Assembly: GCA_016946835.1 (NCBI GenBank)
Contig: JACVTC010000053.1
Span: 85,001 to 149,000 of the forward strand
DNA length: 64,000 nt
Direction: 5' to 3'
Source of the DNA: Neocallimastix lanati (nom. inval.)
Taxonomy: Eukaryota; Neocallimastigomycota; Neocallimastigomycetes; Neocallimastigales; Neocallimastigaceae
A program made the position numbers and the translations under genes. Under the pieces are notes generated by a model, which did no database searches, was not told where the DNA came from, and saw only the letters and a program-made list of their open reading frames with translations. Numbering within the stretch: position 1 is the first letter of the stretch; every line of letters begins with the position of its first letter. Below, in pieces: positions 10,101-20,302 of the stretch.

Positions 10101-12965
10101 GAGTATAGAAAACTTTTATTAAATTCAAGTATTCATTAGTATTAAAAATGCTAAATAAAATTTCTGTATTGCTGTTACATTCATCTTCTAAATTTCGATA
10201 TTCATCATCTGAGATAATATATTTTTTATAATCAATATTTGGATGTCCATTTTCTTTCATTGGTAACTCTGGTAATATTTTAGTAAAATTATATCCTGGA
10301 AATATTTCATTTAAGTTTTGTTTATTCAATAATTCAACTATTCCTTTAACCGTTAAAATATAACTTTCATTTTTATATTTGAAATTTCCATTATCATCTA
10401 ATTCAATACTATTTTCAAACGATTTTATATAATACCATATTTCATCATTATCATTTTTTGTTGATACATTTAAATTGTAGAGTGTATGGAACACCTTTAT
10501 CAAATTTAAATATTCATTATTATTAAAAATGTTAATTAAAATTTCTGTATTATTGTTACATTCTTCTTTTAAATTTCGATATTCATCATCAGAGATAATA
10601 TATTTTTTATAATCAATATTTGGATGTCCATTTTCATTCATTGGTAACTCTGGTAATATTTCGGTAAAATTATATCCTGGAAATATTTCATAAAAGTTTT
10701 GTTCATTTAAAGAATTAACTATTTCTTTAATATTATAAATATAATCAGTATTTCTATATGAAAAATCTTCATTATCATCTCTATGTATATATTTTAAATA
10801 TGAGTTTATAGTATCCCACATTTCATTATCTTTTTTTGTAGATACATTCAAATTAGAAAGAATATAAAAAACTTTTATCAAATTCAAATATTTATTATTA
10901 TTAAAAATGTTAAATAAAATTTCTGTAGTACTGTTACATTCATATTCTAAATTTCGATATTCTTCATCAGAGATAATATATTCTTTATAATCAATATTTG
11001 GATGACCATTTTCTTTCATCGGTAACTCTGGTAAGATTTCTGTAAAGTTATATCCTGGAAATATTTCATAAAAGTTTTGTTCATTTAAGGAATCTACTAC
11101 ATTTTTAATCATTTGGATATAATATTCATTAATATATATAAAATTTTCTTCATCCTTAATTACATGATTTCCAAAATTTTGTATATATTTCCATATTCTT
11201 TCATTATACAACGTTGTAGACGTATTTAAATTGGAAAAAATATAAAAAACCTTTATTAAATTTAAATATTCATTATTATTAAAAATGTTAAATAAAATTT
11301 CTGTAGTACTGTTACATTCATAGTTTAATTTTCGATATTCATCATCAGAGATAATATATTTTTTATAATCAATATTTGGATGTCCATTTTCATTGATTGG
11401 TAACTCTGGCAATATTTCTGTAAAATTATATCCTGGAAATATTTCATAAAAGTTTTGTTCATTTAAAAAATTAACTATTTCTTTAATATTATAAATATAA
11501 TCAGTATTTCTATATGAAAAATTTCCATTATCATCTCTATGTATATATTTTAAATATGAGTTTATAGTATTCCACATTTCATTATCTTTTTTTGTAGATA
11601 CATTCAAATTGGAAAGAGTATAGAAAACTTTTATCAAATTTAAATATTTATTATTATTAAAAATGTTAAATAAAATTTCTTTAATATTTTTATATTCATA
11701 TTCTAAAACTTGATATTCTTCATCAGAGATAATATATTCTTTATAATCAATATTTGGATGACCATTTTCTTTCATCGGTAACTCTGGTAAGATTTCTGTA
11801 AAGTTATATCCTGGAAATATTTCATAAAAGTTTTGTTCATTTAAGGAATCTACTACATTTTTAATCATTTGGATATAATATTCATTAATATTTATTAAAT
11901 TTTCTTCATCCTTATTTACAAAATTTCCATAAATTTGTATATATTCCCATATTCTTTCATTATACAACGTTGTAGACGTATTTAAATTGGAAACAATATG
12001 AAAAACCTTTATTAAATTTAAATATTCATTATTATTAAAAATGTTAAATAAAATTTCTGTAGTACTGTTACATTCATAGTTTAATTTTCGATATTCATCA
12101 TCAGAGATAATATATTTTTTATAATCAATATTTGGATGACCATTTTCTTTCATTGGTAATTCTGGTAATATTTCGGTAAAATTATATCCTGGAAACATTT
12201 CATTAAAGTTAACTTCATTTATTGAATCAACTATCTTTTTAATTTTTCCAATATAATCCAATCGATAATATAAAAAATTTCCATCATCATCCATAATTAT
12301 CCTATCTTTAAATAAATATACTATATCCCAAAAATCTGTATCAAAATCTGAGAATATCAACTCATTTTGAAACATATAGATAACTTTTATTAAATTTAAG
12401 TATTCATTATTTTTAAAAATGTTAAATATTATTTCATTAATATCACCATATTTTCTATAAAGTTTTAGATATTCTTGATAGGAAAGTAAAAATTTAGTTT
12501 CATCAATATTTGGATAACCATCATCTTTAAGTGGTAATTCTGGTAATAATTCAGAAAAATTATATTCTGGAAATAATTTTGTTAAATTTTGATGATTTAT
12601 TGAATTAATTATATCTTTTATGTTATCATTAATTATATCTAAAGGAAATATATTATTTGCAGCTCTTTTTAAACTATAAAATTCATTTCCTGGTAAAGTT
12701 ATTCTAAATATTGGAACTTCATTATCCATCATTTCAAATATTTCAGCACGTTGACCTTTTGGAAAGAAAGATATCTCCCCCAAAGCATTATAAACTATTA
12801 AAGTATAAAAATATAAAATATATAAAATATATATTATTATAATGATATTTTATATTACTATAATTTATCAAAGATTTAAAAAAAATATTTGTATTTAAAT
12901 ATATATTATTATTTAAAAAAATAATTACCACAAATAAAAAGAATAATTAAAATATTTAATTTCAT
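7186..12965 (-). CDS. Gene 1: secreted repeat-expanded CotH protein with two fungal dockerins (intact)
   Basis: Three exons, read on the minus strand: 12929-12965, 9416-12794 and 7186-9106, giving 1778 codons plus stop with no break. Exon 1 starts at the only suitable ATG and encodes [12 protein letters not shown]. Splicing (GTAATT donor, phase 1) completes a signal peptide ending near NALG. Residues about 19-77 are the N-terminal CotH strand region ([13 protein letters not shown]). Eight ~126-residue modules follow (about 78-1060), then [12 protein letters not shown]. Exon 3 joins in phase 2 after a GTAAGT donor and carries [33 protein letters not shown], a conserved Asp with HN (D1319, H1325-N1326) and the metal-binding-type DFD (1344-1346). 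A Ser/Thr linker and two Cys-rich dockerins complete the protein. CotH proteins are atypical protein kinases in bacteria; in gut fungi they are dockerin-bearing cellulosome components of uncertain role. Kinase activity here is inferred from retained motifs only. Confidence 0.9.
7189..7473 (-). other. Gene 1: two C-terminal fungal dockerins
   Basis: Two Cys-rich repeats of about 40 residues. The first begins [11 protein letters not shown] and ends NEWCGL; the second begins [14 protein letters not shown] and ends NQWCGI, followed by ISAQC and the stop. The pattern C-x2-E-x3-GYPCC ... GxWGY/WSY ... WCG(L/I) is the fungal dockerin (CBM10-like) signature, which in gut fungi binds scaffoldin cohesin-like partners. 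Confidence 0.92.
7474..8060 (-). repeat. Gene 1: Ser/Thr/Glu-rich linker with ~22-23-residue repeats
   Basis: Degenerate repeats of the type [20 protein letters not shown] separate the CotH core from the dockerins. The composition (Thr, Ser, Pro, Ile, Asp, Glu) fits an extended, probably O-glycosylated linker. The periodic codons also create a long open frame on the opposite strand, which I do not regard as a gene. Confidence 0.8.
9652..12600 (-). repeat. Gene 1: eight tandem ~126-residue modules
   Basis: Eight modules (378 bp each; one has 127 residues) share the core [18 protein letters not shown] followed by [13 protein letters not shown], then [19 protein letters not shown] and a variable acidic tail ending in a [12 protein letters not shown]-like helix. 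Modules 2+3 and 4+5 form a higher-order dimer (see the separate entry). Modules 1 and 8 are the most divergent, as expected for end units of an array that expands internally. I do not recognise the module as a named domain. Confidence 0.92.
10711..12222 (-). repeat. Gene 1: higher-order dimer repeat (2 x 756 bp)
   Basis: Modules 2-3 (11467-12222) and 4-5 (10711-11466) are two copies of a 252-residue dimer. In each, the first half ends with a NERIWEYIQ...KDEEN...[12 protein letters not shown] tail and the second with a KKDNEMW...YLKYIHRDD...[10 protein letters not shown] tail. Genes 2 and 3 contain a single copy of this dimer at the same place. Confidence 0.88.
12795..12928 (-). other. Gene 1 intron 1 (134 bp, phase 1, splits the signal peptide)
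   Basis: Donor GTAATT at 12928 and acceptor ATAG ending at 12795. The joined codon is G/TT (Val). An intron in the equivalent position is present in all five paralogs (133-150 bp). Without it the second exon has no upstream in-frame ATG before the EMMDNEV segment, which supports the splice model. Confidence 0.85.
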
Positions 12966-13107
12966 TTTTAGTCATATAACAACAACTATTTATTAAAAAA
13001 AAATTGTTATTTTATTTATAGTTATAAAATAATTTATAATTTATAATCTTATATAAAAAAGTTTTTTTTTATTTTTTTATATTATATAATATTTTGTTTT
13101 TTATAAT

Positions 13108-13145
<38 letters not shown>

Positions 13146-14839
13146 ACTAAAATTAGAAAAATTTAAGCATATTTATATATTTTTTTTGTAATATATTAAT
13201 ATAATTTTATTTTCTATTAATAAAATCGTTAATTAATAAAAAATTCTTTTTAAAAAAAAAATTAAATTAATATTATTATATAATAAATTTATATAAAATA
13301 AAATTTTACTATTTATTAATTTTTGTAACTTGATTAAAATAGAAATAATTGATTGGATAAATAAAAATTATTTTGATTCATAATAAAATAAAACAGTTCT
13401 TAGTTTCTTCTATGAATTATAAATACTTAACATTTTTTTTTTTTTTTTTGTTAATAATACATCTAATATAATTCTTAGTTCTTTCTATGGACTATTTACC
13501 TTTTTCAATTTTTTTTTTTTTTTATTTTGTTAAAGTTTACTTAAACTATTTAGTTATATTAAAAATATATTTTTTTAATTAAATTTTAATAAATAAGAAT
13601 TAAAAGTTTAAAAATTTTTTTTTTTTTGTGTAATCTTTTTTTATTTATTTATTTATTATTTTTTTTTTTAATTAAAAAAAATAAAATATATTATTATTAT
13701 TTAAATAAATTTGATCAAACTTTATTTAAATTTTCTTTGATATAACTAAATAAATTAATATTTTATAATCAAAAATACAAATATTTACTCACATGTATTA
13801 TGGAAAAAGGAAATTTTCAAATATACAATATTATAATTTATCTACAAACAAAAGAAAAAAAAATGCAAACAATGTTAAAGAATAACAAAATAAGTAAATA
13901 AATAAATAAATAAATAAGTAAATAAATTTAATATAAAAAAAATAAATGTAATAATAAAAAAAATTTTACATTAAACTTTAACTTTTAATTACAATTAAAA
14001 CAATACACTACAATTAATATCTATCTGTATATTTATTCTCTCAACAACAATTATTTTACATCAAATTTTACAATACACTAAGCATCTTATTTTCAAAAAT
14101 AAAAATATAATATTTACTATCTATCTTTTAAATTAAATTTCAAAATTATAATCACATCCAAAATATATGATGTAGTAACAACGTAAAAATAAATTACTTT
14201 CAAATTGTATTTTATTCAATTCATAGTGTTAAAAACCAAAAATAAAGCAAAAAACATAATTTAAATAAATTATATTTCTACCATCTATATATAAAAAGAT
14301 TATAAAAAAGAATACAGATAAATAATTTTTTTTTTAAAACTACTTTTTAGAACTCACAAAATTATCTAATTAGATATCAATAATTATAATTATTAAATAA
14401 TACTAAGGATTTGTTTAAAGTACATCATTTTTGGGATACTAATGTTATCAAAAATACTTTAATAAAATAAAGTTTTAAAACAATTATATCCATTTATTCA
14501 AATTGTATTATAATTTACCTATATATAAAGAGCATTATTATAAATATATTTATATATATAGTATATATATAAAATTGCGTATGTAATGTAAATATTTTAA
14601 TCTTTTATACTATGAAATGACGTATCTTCTTTTTCTCAAAGACAAATATAAGCTATAATTAATACAATAACTACTATTTATACTATGAAAGCTAGGAATT
14701 CTTAATTATTTAAAACATATATATTTTTAATTTTTGAAATATAAGATTTAAAATAAAAATATTTTTAATTTCTAAGATATAAATAAAATTTAAGATTTAA
14801 ATATTTTGTTTAATCATATTATTTATGGATATAATATAT
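12966..14839. promoter_or_regulatory. 5' flank and putative promoter region of gene 1
   Basis: No gene is visible. The block aligns closely with the upstream DNA of gene 2 (25290-26915) and, interrupted by insertions, of gene 3 (35336-39480). Shared landmarks include a poly-T tract about 130 bp upstream of the ATG, an AAAGAACTAAA-TTAGAAAA stretch beside it, AATCGTTAATTAATAAAAAA, and two TTCTTAGTT-type stretches near 13390-13490. A promoter must lie here for the minus-strand gene, but no individual element can be assigned from sequence alone. Confidence 0.5.
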
Positions 14840-15208
14840 TTTTTGTTGGGGGAGTGTGCATTTCGAAAATTTTTATTACAAAAATTTGTATTTTGTTGTA
14901 TGGCTTAAATATTTTTAATTTTAAGCCACTTAATTTTATTAAAAATTTAATGAATAATAATTAATTAATTAAATAAATAAAATTACAATTCTCAAAAATT
15001 TTCATACACGTAATCATACGTGGGGCTTATATCTAATTGTATCATAATTTTGTGGCTTTTTCTACAATTTTTAAAAAGCCATATATTCACAATATGGCGT
15101 GAATAATAAATGTGGTGATATTTTATGACGAAAATTTATAAGCCACCAAGAATTTGGCGAAATTCAACTGGACGAAATTCAACTTTTGGCGAAATACAAC
15201 ACTTCAAT
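14840..15208. mobile_element. MITE-like element at the 5' end of the MULE copy
   Basis: It begins GGGGGAGTGTGCATTTCG and ends TTGGCGAAATACAACAC, whose complement reads GTGTTGTATTTCGCCAA, so the ends form an imperfect terminal inverted repeat. Several internal GTGGCTTATA / TATGGCTTAAA words are also inverted. The same sequence is found inverted at 54918-55262 next to the second MULE copy, so it either belongs to the MULE 5' end or was inserted before that segment was copied. Confidence 0.6.
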
Positions 15209-15237
15209 AAATAATAATTAGGTTAGGTATTTCTATT

Positions 15238-15475
15238 TAACATTGAAAAATAAAATAAAAAATAAATAAACATTTTATTTTTTAATGCTTAAAAAATAAG
15301 AAAACTTTTTTTTTAAACATTGAAAAATAAAATCAAAATAAGAAATAAGAAAACTTTTTTTTTAAACATTGAAAAATAAAATAAAAATAAGAAATAAGAA
15401 AACTTCTTTTTTAAACATTAAAAAATAAAATAAAAATAAATAAAAATTTATTTTTTAAGCATTAAAAAATAAAAA
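15238..15475. repeat. Tandem repeat, ~55-bp unit, about four copies
   Basis: Units of the type AAACATTGAAAAATAAAAT followed by an AAGAAATAAGAAAACTT tract repeat about four times between the MITE-like end and the transposase frame. A related, inverted array is present in the second MULE copy (about 54740-54895), so it is an internal feature of the element. Confidence 0.7.
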
Positions 15476-15702
15476 AAAAAAATAAAATAAAATAAAAAAT
15501 AAAAAATAAAAATAAAAATAAATAAATAAAATAGTAAATAAAGAAATAATAAATAATTAATAATTAAATAATTATTTAAATAATTATATTATATAATTAA
15601 TTAAAAAAAGATTTATTATTTTAAGTATTAAAAAACAAAAAGTTTTAAAACATTTAAAAGTATATTTATTAAAATATTTTATTGAAAAATTTTTAATTAT
15701 TA

Positions 15703-17138
15703 ATGGAAGACAATATAGAAATTGAAATAAGTGAAACAAATCGAGGAAATAAACAAATTATTATTAATAAAAAACACAAATTTAATTTTTCATTTCAAAG
15801 GAAAGATAAATCAAAAATTTATAGATGCACTGAATATAAGACTTTAAATAAATGTAAATCTTTAATTATTTTAAATGATAAAAAGGAGGTTTTAAAATAT
15901 GAAAGTTTACATAACCATATCGAAAAAGAAATTGATGTGTCTATATCAGTAGCAAAGCATAAAATTAAGGAAGAAATTAAGAAAAATTCAATTCCTATGG
16001 ATATAAAACCTAAACATATATTTAATGCCGTTTCTCAAGAAATGGGACTTATATGTCCCGAATATAGTACAATAGATCCCAAATAATAAGAAATATAAAT
16101 AAACAATTTCCTCCAAACATAAAAAGTTTTGATGATATTCCCATTGAATCAAAATATTATAAAACAAAAAGAAATGAAAATTTTATGATATTTAAAAACA
16201 CTGATCTAATAATCTTTCAATCACCATTCCAAGCATATTTATTTTCGAATTATCATAAAAATATATTTGCGGACGGTACATTTTATGCGGCACCGAAATT
16301 TAGTTATCAGTTATTTATAACAAGAACTTATGTTGGGGAATTTAATATGTTTTACACTACTTCCATTTCTATATTAAAAAATAAAAAACAATCTACATAT
16401 GAAACATTATTTAAAGAAATAAAAAAAAATGCAAATAAATTTAGGAGTAATACATTAATTACTACAATTAATTTTCATTGTGATTTGAACAAGGTATATC
16501 TAATGCCACAAAAAAAGTTTTTCCCAATATAAATATTAAATATTGTGTTTGGCATTACAAAAGATCATTAGAAAAACAAAAAAATATATTATGTTATCAT
16601 GAAGTGAAGAATAATAATGATGTATATATTTATTATAAAGCTATTTCGAACTTACCGTTTATAAACCCAAACTATATATTTGATATTTATATTATAATAA
16701 AAAGAATTTGTCAAAAAAAAAAGTATAATAATTTTCTGCAATTTTTAGAATATTTTAATAAAAATTATCTACTTAAGTATAATGTTAATAATTGGAATTA
16801 TTATGAAAATATAGAGCATTTAACAAACAATGCATCAGAATCTTATAATAGTTACTTAAATAATATATTTCCAAATAAACCTTTATTTTATAAATTAATA
16901 TATATATTAAAAGAAGAAGAAAACTTATCTTATAATGGATTATCAAAGGAGAACTAAAGGAAATTGGAAAAAAAAGCAAAAAATATTTAGTGCAACTGAT
17001 GAAATTAAAATTTTAATTGAAAATTACAAAAGTAAGGAAATAAATTTATTTTATAATGGATACAACAGAAATGAATTAGTTAAATTATGGGAAAAATGTT
17101 TAATTGATTTAAACGATATAAATATTAATTTAAAATAA
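15703..17138 (+). pseudogene. MULE transposase with FLYWCH-type zinc finger, decayed (best-preserved copy)
   Basis: Four successive open frames (15703-16086, 16185-16532, 16604-16957, 16935-17138) belong to one ancestral protein. The first holds a FLYWCH-like zinc finger with YRCTEY, NKCKS and HNH residues, a DNA-binding module common in Mutator-like transposases. The second holds the MULE core: IFADGTFYAAP with the first catalytic Asp, then FHCDLNKVY where the second acidic motif belongs. The third has the conserved C-terminal HLTNNASESYNSYL region. Breaks: a frame change after STIDPK, a stop after FFPI, and one extra G near 16935 that separates the last two frames. The intact ancestor encoded a cut-and-paste DNA transposase acting in the nucleus. 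This copy is inactive. Family assignment is from motif order. Confidence 0.8.
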
Positions 17139-17330
17139 ATAATCTTAATTTAAAAAAATGCTAGAAAAATAAAAATTTATTTATTTTAAATTTATATTTA
17201 TAATCGTTTAAATAATAATTAAATAATTTTAATTTAAAAAAATGCTAGAAAAATACAAATTTATTTACCTATTGTGTTTATTTAATAATCTTAATAGAAA
17301 TTATCTTTTTAGTTATTTTTATTAAATAAT
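17139..17330 (+). mobile_element. 3' end of the MULE copy with an 80-bp internal duplication
   Basis: Sequence after the last transposase frame continues to match the inverted copy (about 50926-51012) up to GTTATTTTTATTAA near 17330, where the two diverge. This marks the probable 3' boundary. Copy 1 carries a direct duplication of about 80 bp containing ATGCTAGAAAAAT, absent from the other copy. No terminal inverted repeat matching the 5' end is obvious. Confidence 0.55.
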
Positions 17331-17360
17331 TTATAACTAAAACCGATTTATTTGATACTA

Positions 17361-17535
17361 GTTAAAATTTTATTAATATCAATATCAATATTATATAATT
17401 ATAAATTTTATTAATATCAATATATATAATTATAAATTTTATTAATATCAATATCAATATTATATAATTATAAATTTTATTAATATCAATATCAATATTA
17501 TATTATTATAAATTTTATTAATATCAATATACTTT
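17361..17535. repeat. Tandem repeat, ~35-45-bp unit, four copies
   Basis: The words ATTTTATTAATATCAATAT and ATTATATAATTATAA alternate about four times with small length changes. Pure A/T composition; no coding potential. Confidence 0.75.
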
Positions 17536-17949
17536 TCAAAATTAATTATGTTATTAAAAATATTAAATTCAATAAAAGATTTTTATTATTTTATTAAAAT
17601 TATAATTGTTATTATTATATTTTAATAATAATTGATTCATATTGATCAAACATTATAAATATTACTATGCAAATAATTAATTATTTTAATAGGATCAATT
17701 ATTCAACTCTTATTGTTTTAATTTTTAATTCTTATATCATTTAAATTAATATATATATATCGTTTATGAAAATATGAATTATAAATAATTAAAATTATTT
17801 ACTTTTCATTTAAATTTTTTTATTTACTATAATAAAATATAATAATTAAAAGACAAACGTTATTATAACTAAATTTTTTTTTTTTTAAAAAAATAAATGA
17901 AAAAAAATTAAAATATATAAGATTCCTATATATATAAAATAATTATTAT
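17536..17949. other. AT-rich spacer
   Basis: No gene is seen. The last ~100 bp (about 17841-17950) resemble 50550-50650 in direct orientation, one of several short homologies linking this interval with the surroundings of the inverted MULE copy. Confidence 0.5.
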
Positions 17950-18480
17950 ATATTTTTTTTATTTTATTTTATTTTATTTTATTTTATTTTATTTTATTTT
18001 ATTTTATTTTATTTTATTTTATTTTTATTCAATCTGTACTTTATATTCATATTCTACTATTTATTTTATTTTATTTTATTTTATTTTATTTTATTTTATT
18101 TTATTTTATTTTATTTTTATTCAATCTGTACTTTATATTCATATTCTACTATTTATTTTATTTTATTTTATTTTATTTTATTTTATTTTATTTTATTTTT
18201 ATTCAATCTGTACTTTATATTCATATTCTACTATTTATTTTATTTTATTTTATTTTATTTTATTTTATTTTATTTTATTTTTATTCAATCTGTACTTTAT
18301 ATTCATATTCTACTATTTATTTTATTTTATTTTATTTTATTTTATTTTATTTTATTTTATTTTATTTTATTTTATTTTATTTTATTTTATTTTATTCACT
18401 CTGTACTTATATTTATGTTTCTACTATTTATTTTATTTTATTTTATTTCATTTTATTTTATTTTATTCAATCTGTATTTT
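17950..18480. repeat. Minisatellite: CAATCTGTACTTTATATTC units joined by ATTTT pentamers
   Basis: Long (ATTTT)n runs alternate with a conserved ~40-bp insert reading TTCAATCTGTACTTTATATT then CATATTCTACTATTTA. Four near-identical inserts (about 18027, 18119, 18199, 18282) and two diverged ones (about 18394 and 18466) are present, giving a composite period of about 80-95 bp. A further diverged copy lies at 2437-2500. Confidence 0.85.
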
Positions 18481-18499
18481 CTGTTGATAATATAAACAA

Positions 18500-19340
18500 G
18501 GTATTAATAATAATTAATAATATTTAAAATAAAATAATAAATTCTATTGAAAAAGAATTATAAAATTTTATTTTTTTTTATAAAAAATTATTTTTATAAT
18601 TGAATATTAACAAATATATATTAATAAAAGAGTATTTATTATTTATTTAATTATTATTTATTTAATTATTAAAAAACAAGTCACATACAAAAATACGCCA
18701 CATACAAAAATAAACGATTGGAAAACGCACTAAATTCTATTTTTTGTATTATTAATAATATTGAAATAGTAATGAAAAAAAATTTAGACACACATAATGA
18801 GTACCTATTTCCCATTATGACCATAACAGATATAATTGTTAAGTGTGACATACTGACATACTAGTACATCATCGCCCCTCAACACGTGGTTACATATTTC
18901 TGCTTGGAGCTATATTCCCTAACATTCCCACATATATCTCCTTTGAACACGAGCATCAGAATAGGAATCATTCACCCCTCCAGTGGGTGTAATCATTGGC
19001 GTGTGGACATATTATCATCAGTGCCTATGATTAAGTCATAGCGTAGTATCACCTGAGCTGGGTCCAATATACTGCTAAGGGAAAGCCTTTTGGATACCAC
19101 TGTGGTTTTATGATATCCCAGGATAGAAACCTTGAAGCATATTATATGGATAATCATAAACGGCCTTGGGGAAGGAACTCAGAAGATAATAGAATGAAAT
19201 GAAAAACCTGCTTAAGAAATATGGAGGCTACTTCAGGAATCTTTTACCAAAAGTATATTGAGAAGAAAGATTGAATTAAATGAAAAAATAAAAATAATAA
19301 AATTTAATATCAATACTAATAATATACTGATATTAAAATA
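18500..19340. mobile_element. Relatively GC-rich transposon-like remnant, unclassified
   Basis: From about 18830 to 19220 base composition rises sharply above the surroundings. Read on the minus strand, GTTGAGGGGCGATGATGTAC at about 18867-18886 resembles a copia polypurine tract followed by an LTR start (TGATGTACTAG). Read on the plus strand, 19140-19180 gives a DNHKRPWGRNSEDNRM-like run. No intact frame or certain domain is present. I treat it as retroelement debris with low certainty. Confidence 0.35.
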
Positions 19341-19345
19341 TTTTT

Positions 19346-19495
19346 AGCCAATTTACAAAACTTTTCCGATGAACTAGAAAAAATCGATAATGACTTACTA
19401 CAAAACACAAAAATAGATATATTGAACCGGTCATTATTCGAAAACTTAAGATTAATCAATATTTTCAATATTCTAATTGGAAAAAATATAAATTT
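19346..19495 (+). pseudogene. Short open remnant, possibly retrotransposon gag
   Basis: About 48 codons read without a stop on the plus strand (FLANLQNFSDELEKIDNDLL, then an ILNRSLFENLRLINIF-like run). The pattern resembles the helical gag region (UBN2-like) of copia elements, where LL/NF and a Leu-x-SL motif are typical, but the run is too short for a firm call. It lies in an interval that already carries retroelement-like debris. Confidence 0.3.
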
Positions 19496-19499
19496 ATTT

Positions 19500-19522
19500 T
19501 CTATAAATTAAATGGTTCACAA

Positions 19523-19554
<32 letters not shown>

Positions 19555-19690
19555 TAAAAAAATTAAATTTTCTTCATTTTATTCTTAATATTTAAAAATA
19601 TAATTAAGAATATCAATAAAAATTTTACTTCAAATTTTTTTTATAACTATAATGCACTATTTATTATATAATTTTCTATATATATACGAA

Positions 19691-19727
<37 letters not shown>

Positions 19728-20302
19728 TTTTTACTTTTAAATTTATTTAGATTTATTTAGATTTATTTAATTATTATGGTTTATTTTTTTATATTATTAT
19801 TTTATTTAAAAGAATGTTTATCTCATTCTAATAAATATATTTTTAATTTGTATTTTTAATTTTTTTCTTAATCTGTATAATTATAATTATTTTATTTATT
19901 TATGTATTATATTTATGAATATTTGAATATTTTAAATATAAGTTTTTACTATAATATATATATATATTTAAATTTATTGATTTATTTTTATTTTATATTT
20001 AAATATTATAATATTTTATTATTAATTTTTAATTTTTGATTTTTTTTTTTTTTTTTTTTTTTTTTATATTTTTGCTTTTTATTCTATTAAATATGATTTA
20101 TTTCTTTTATTTCATTTATGTATTCTTTCTACATTTTTTTTTTTTTTTGTAATTCTATAATAATTGTGTTTTATATTTTAAGTTCTATTATATAAAATTA
20201 TTATATTATATTTATATTTTCGAATTCTAATAATATAATGAATTATATTCTTTTTATTTTTATTTTATAATTTTTTTTTAATTTTTTCCTTATTTGTTTT
20301 TT
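19500..20302. other. 3' flank of gene 2
   Basis: No gene is seen. From about 19597 the sequence aligns with the 3' flanks of genes 1 and 3. It should contain the 3' UTR of gene 2 on the minus strand. Confidence 0.5.

Noticed and set aside
9652-12600. Regularly spaced repeats considered as a CRISPR-like array
   Set aside because: They are in-frame coding repeats of 378 bp in a eukaryotic gene; no short palindromic repeats or unique spacers.
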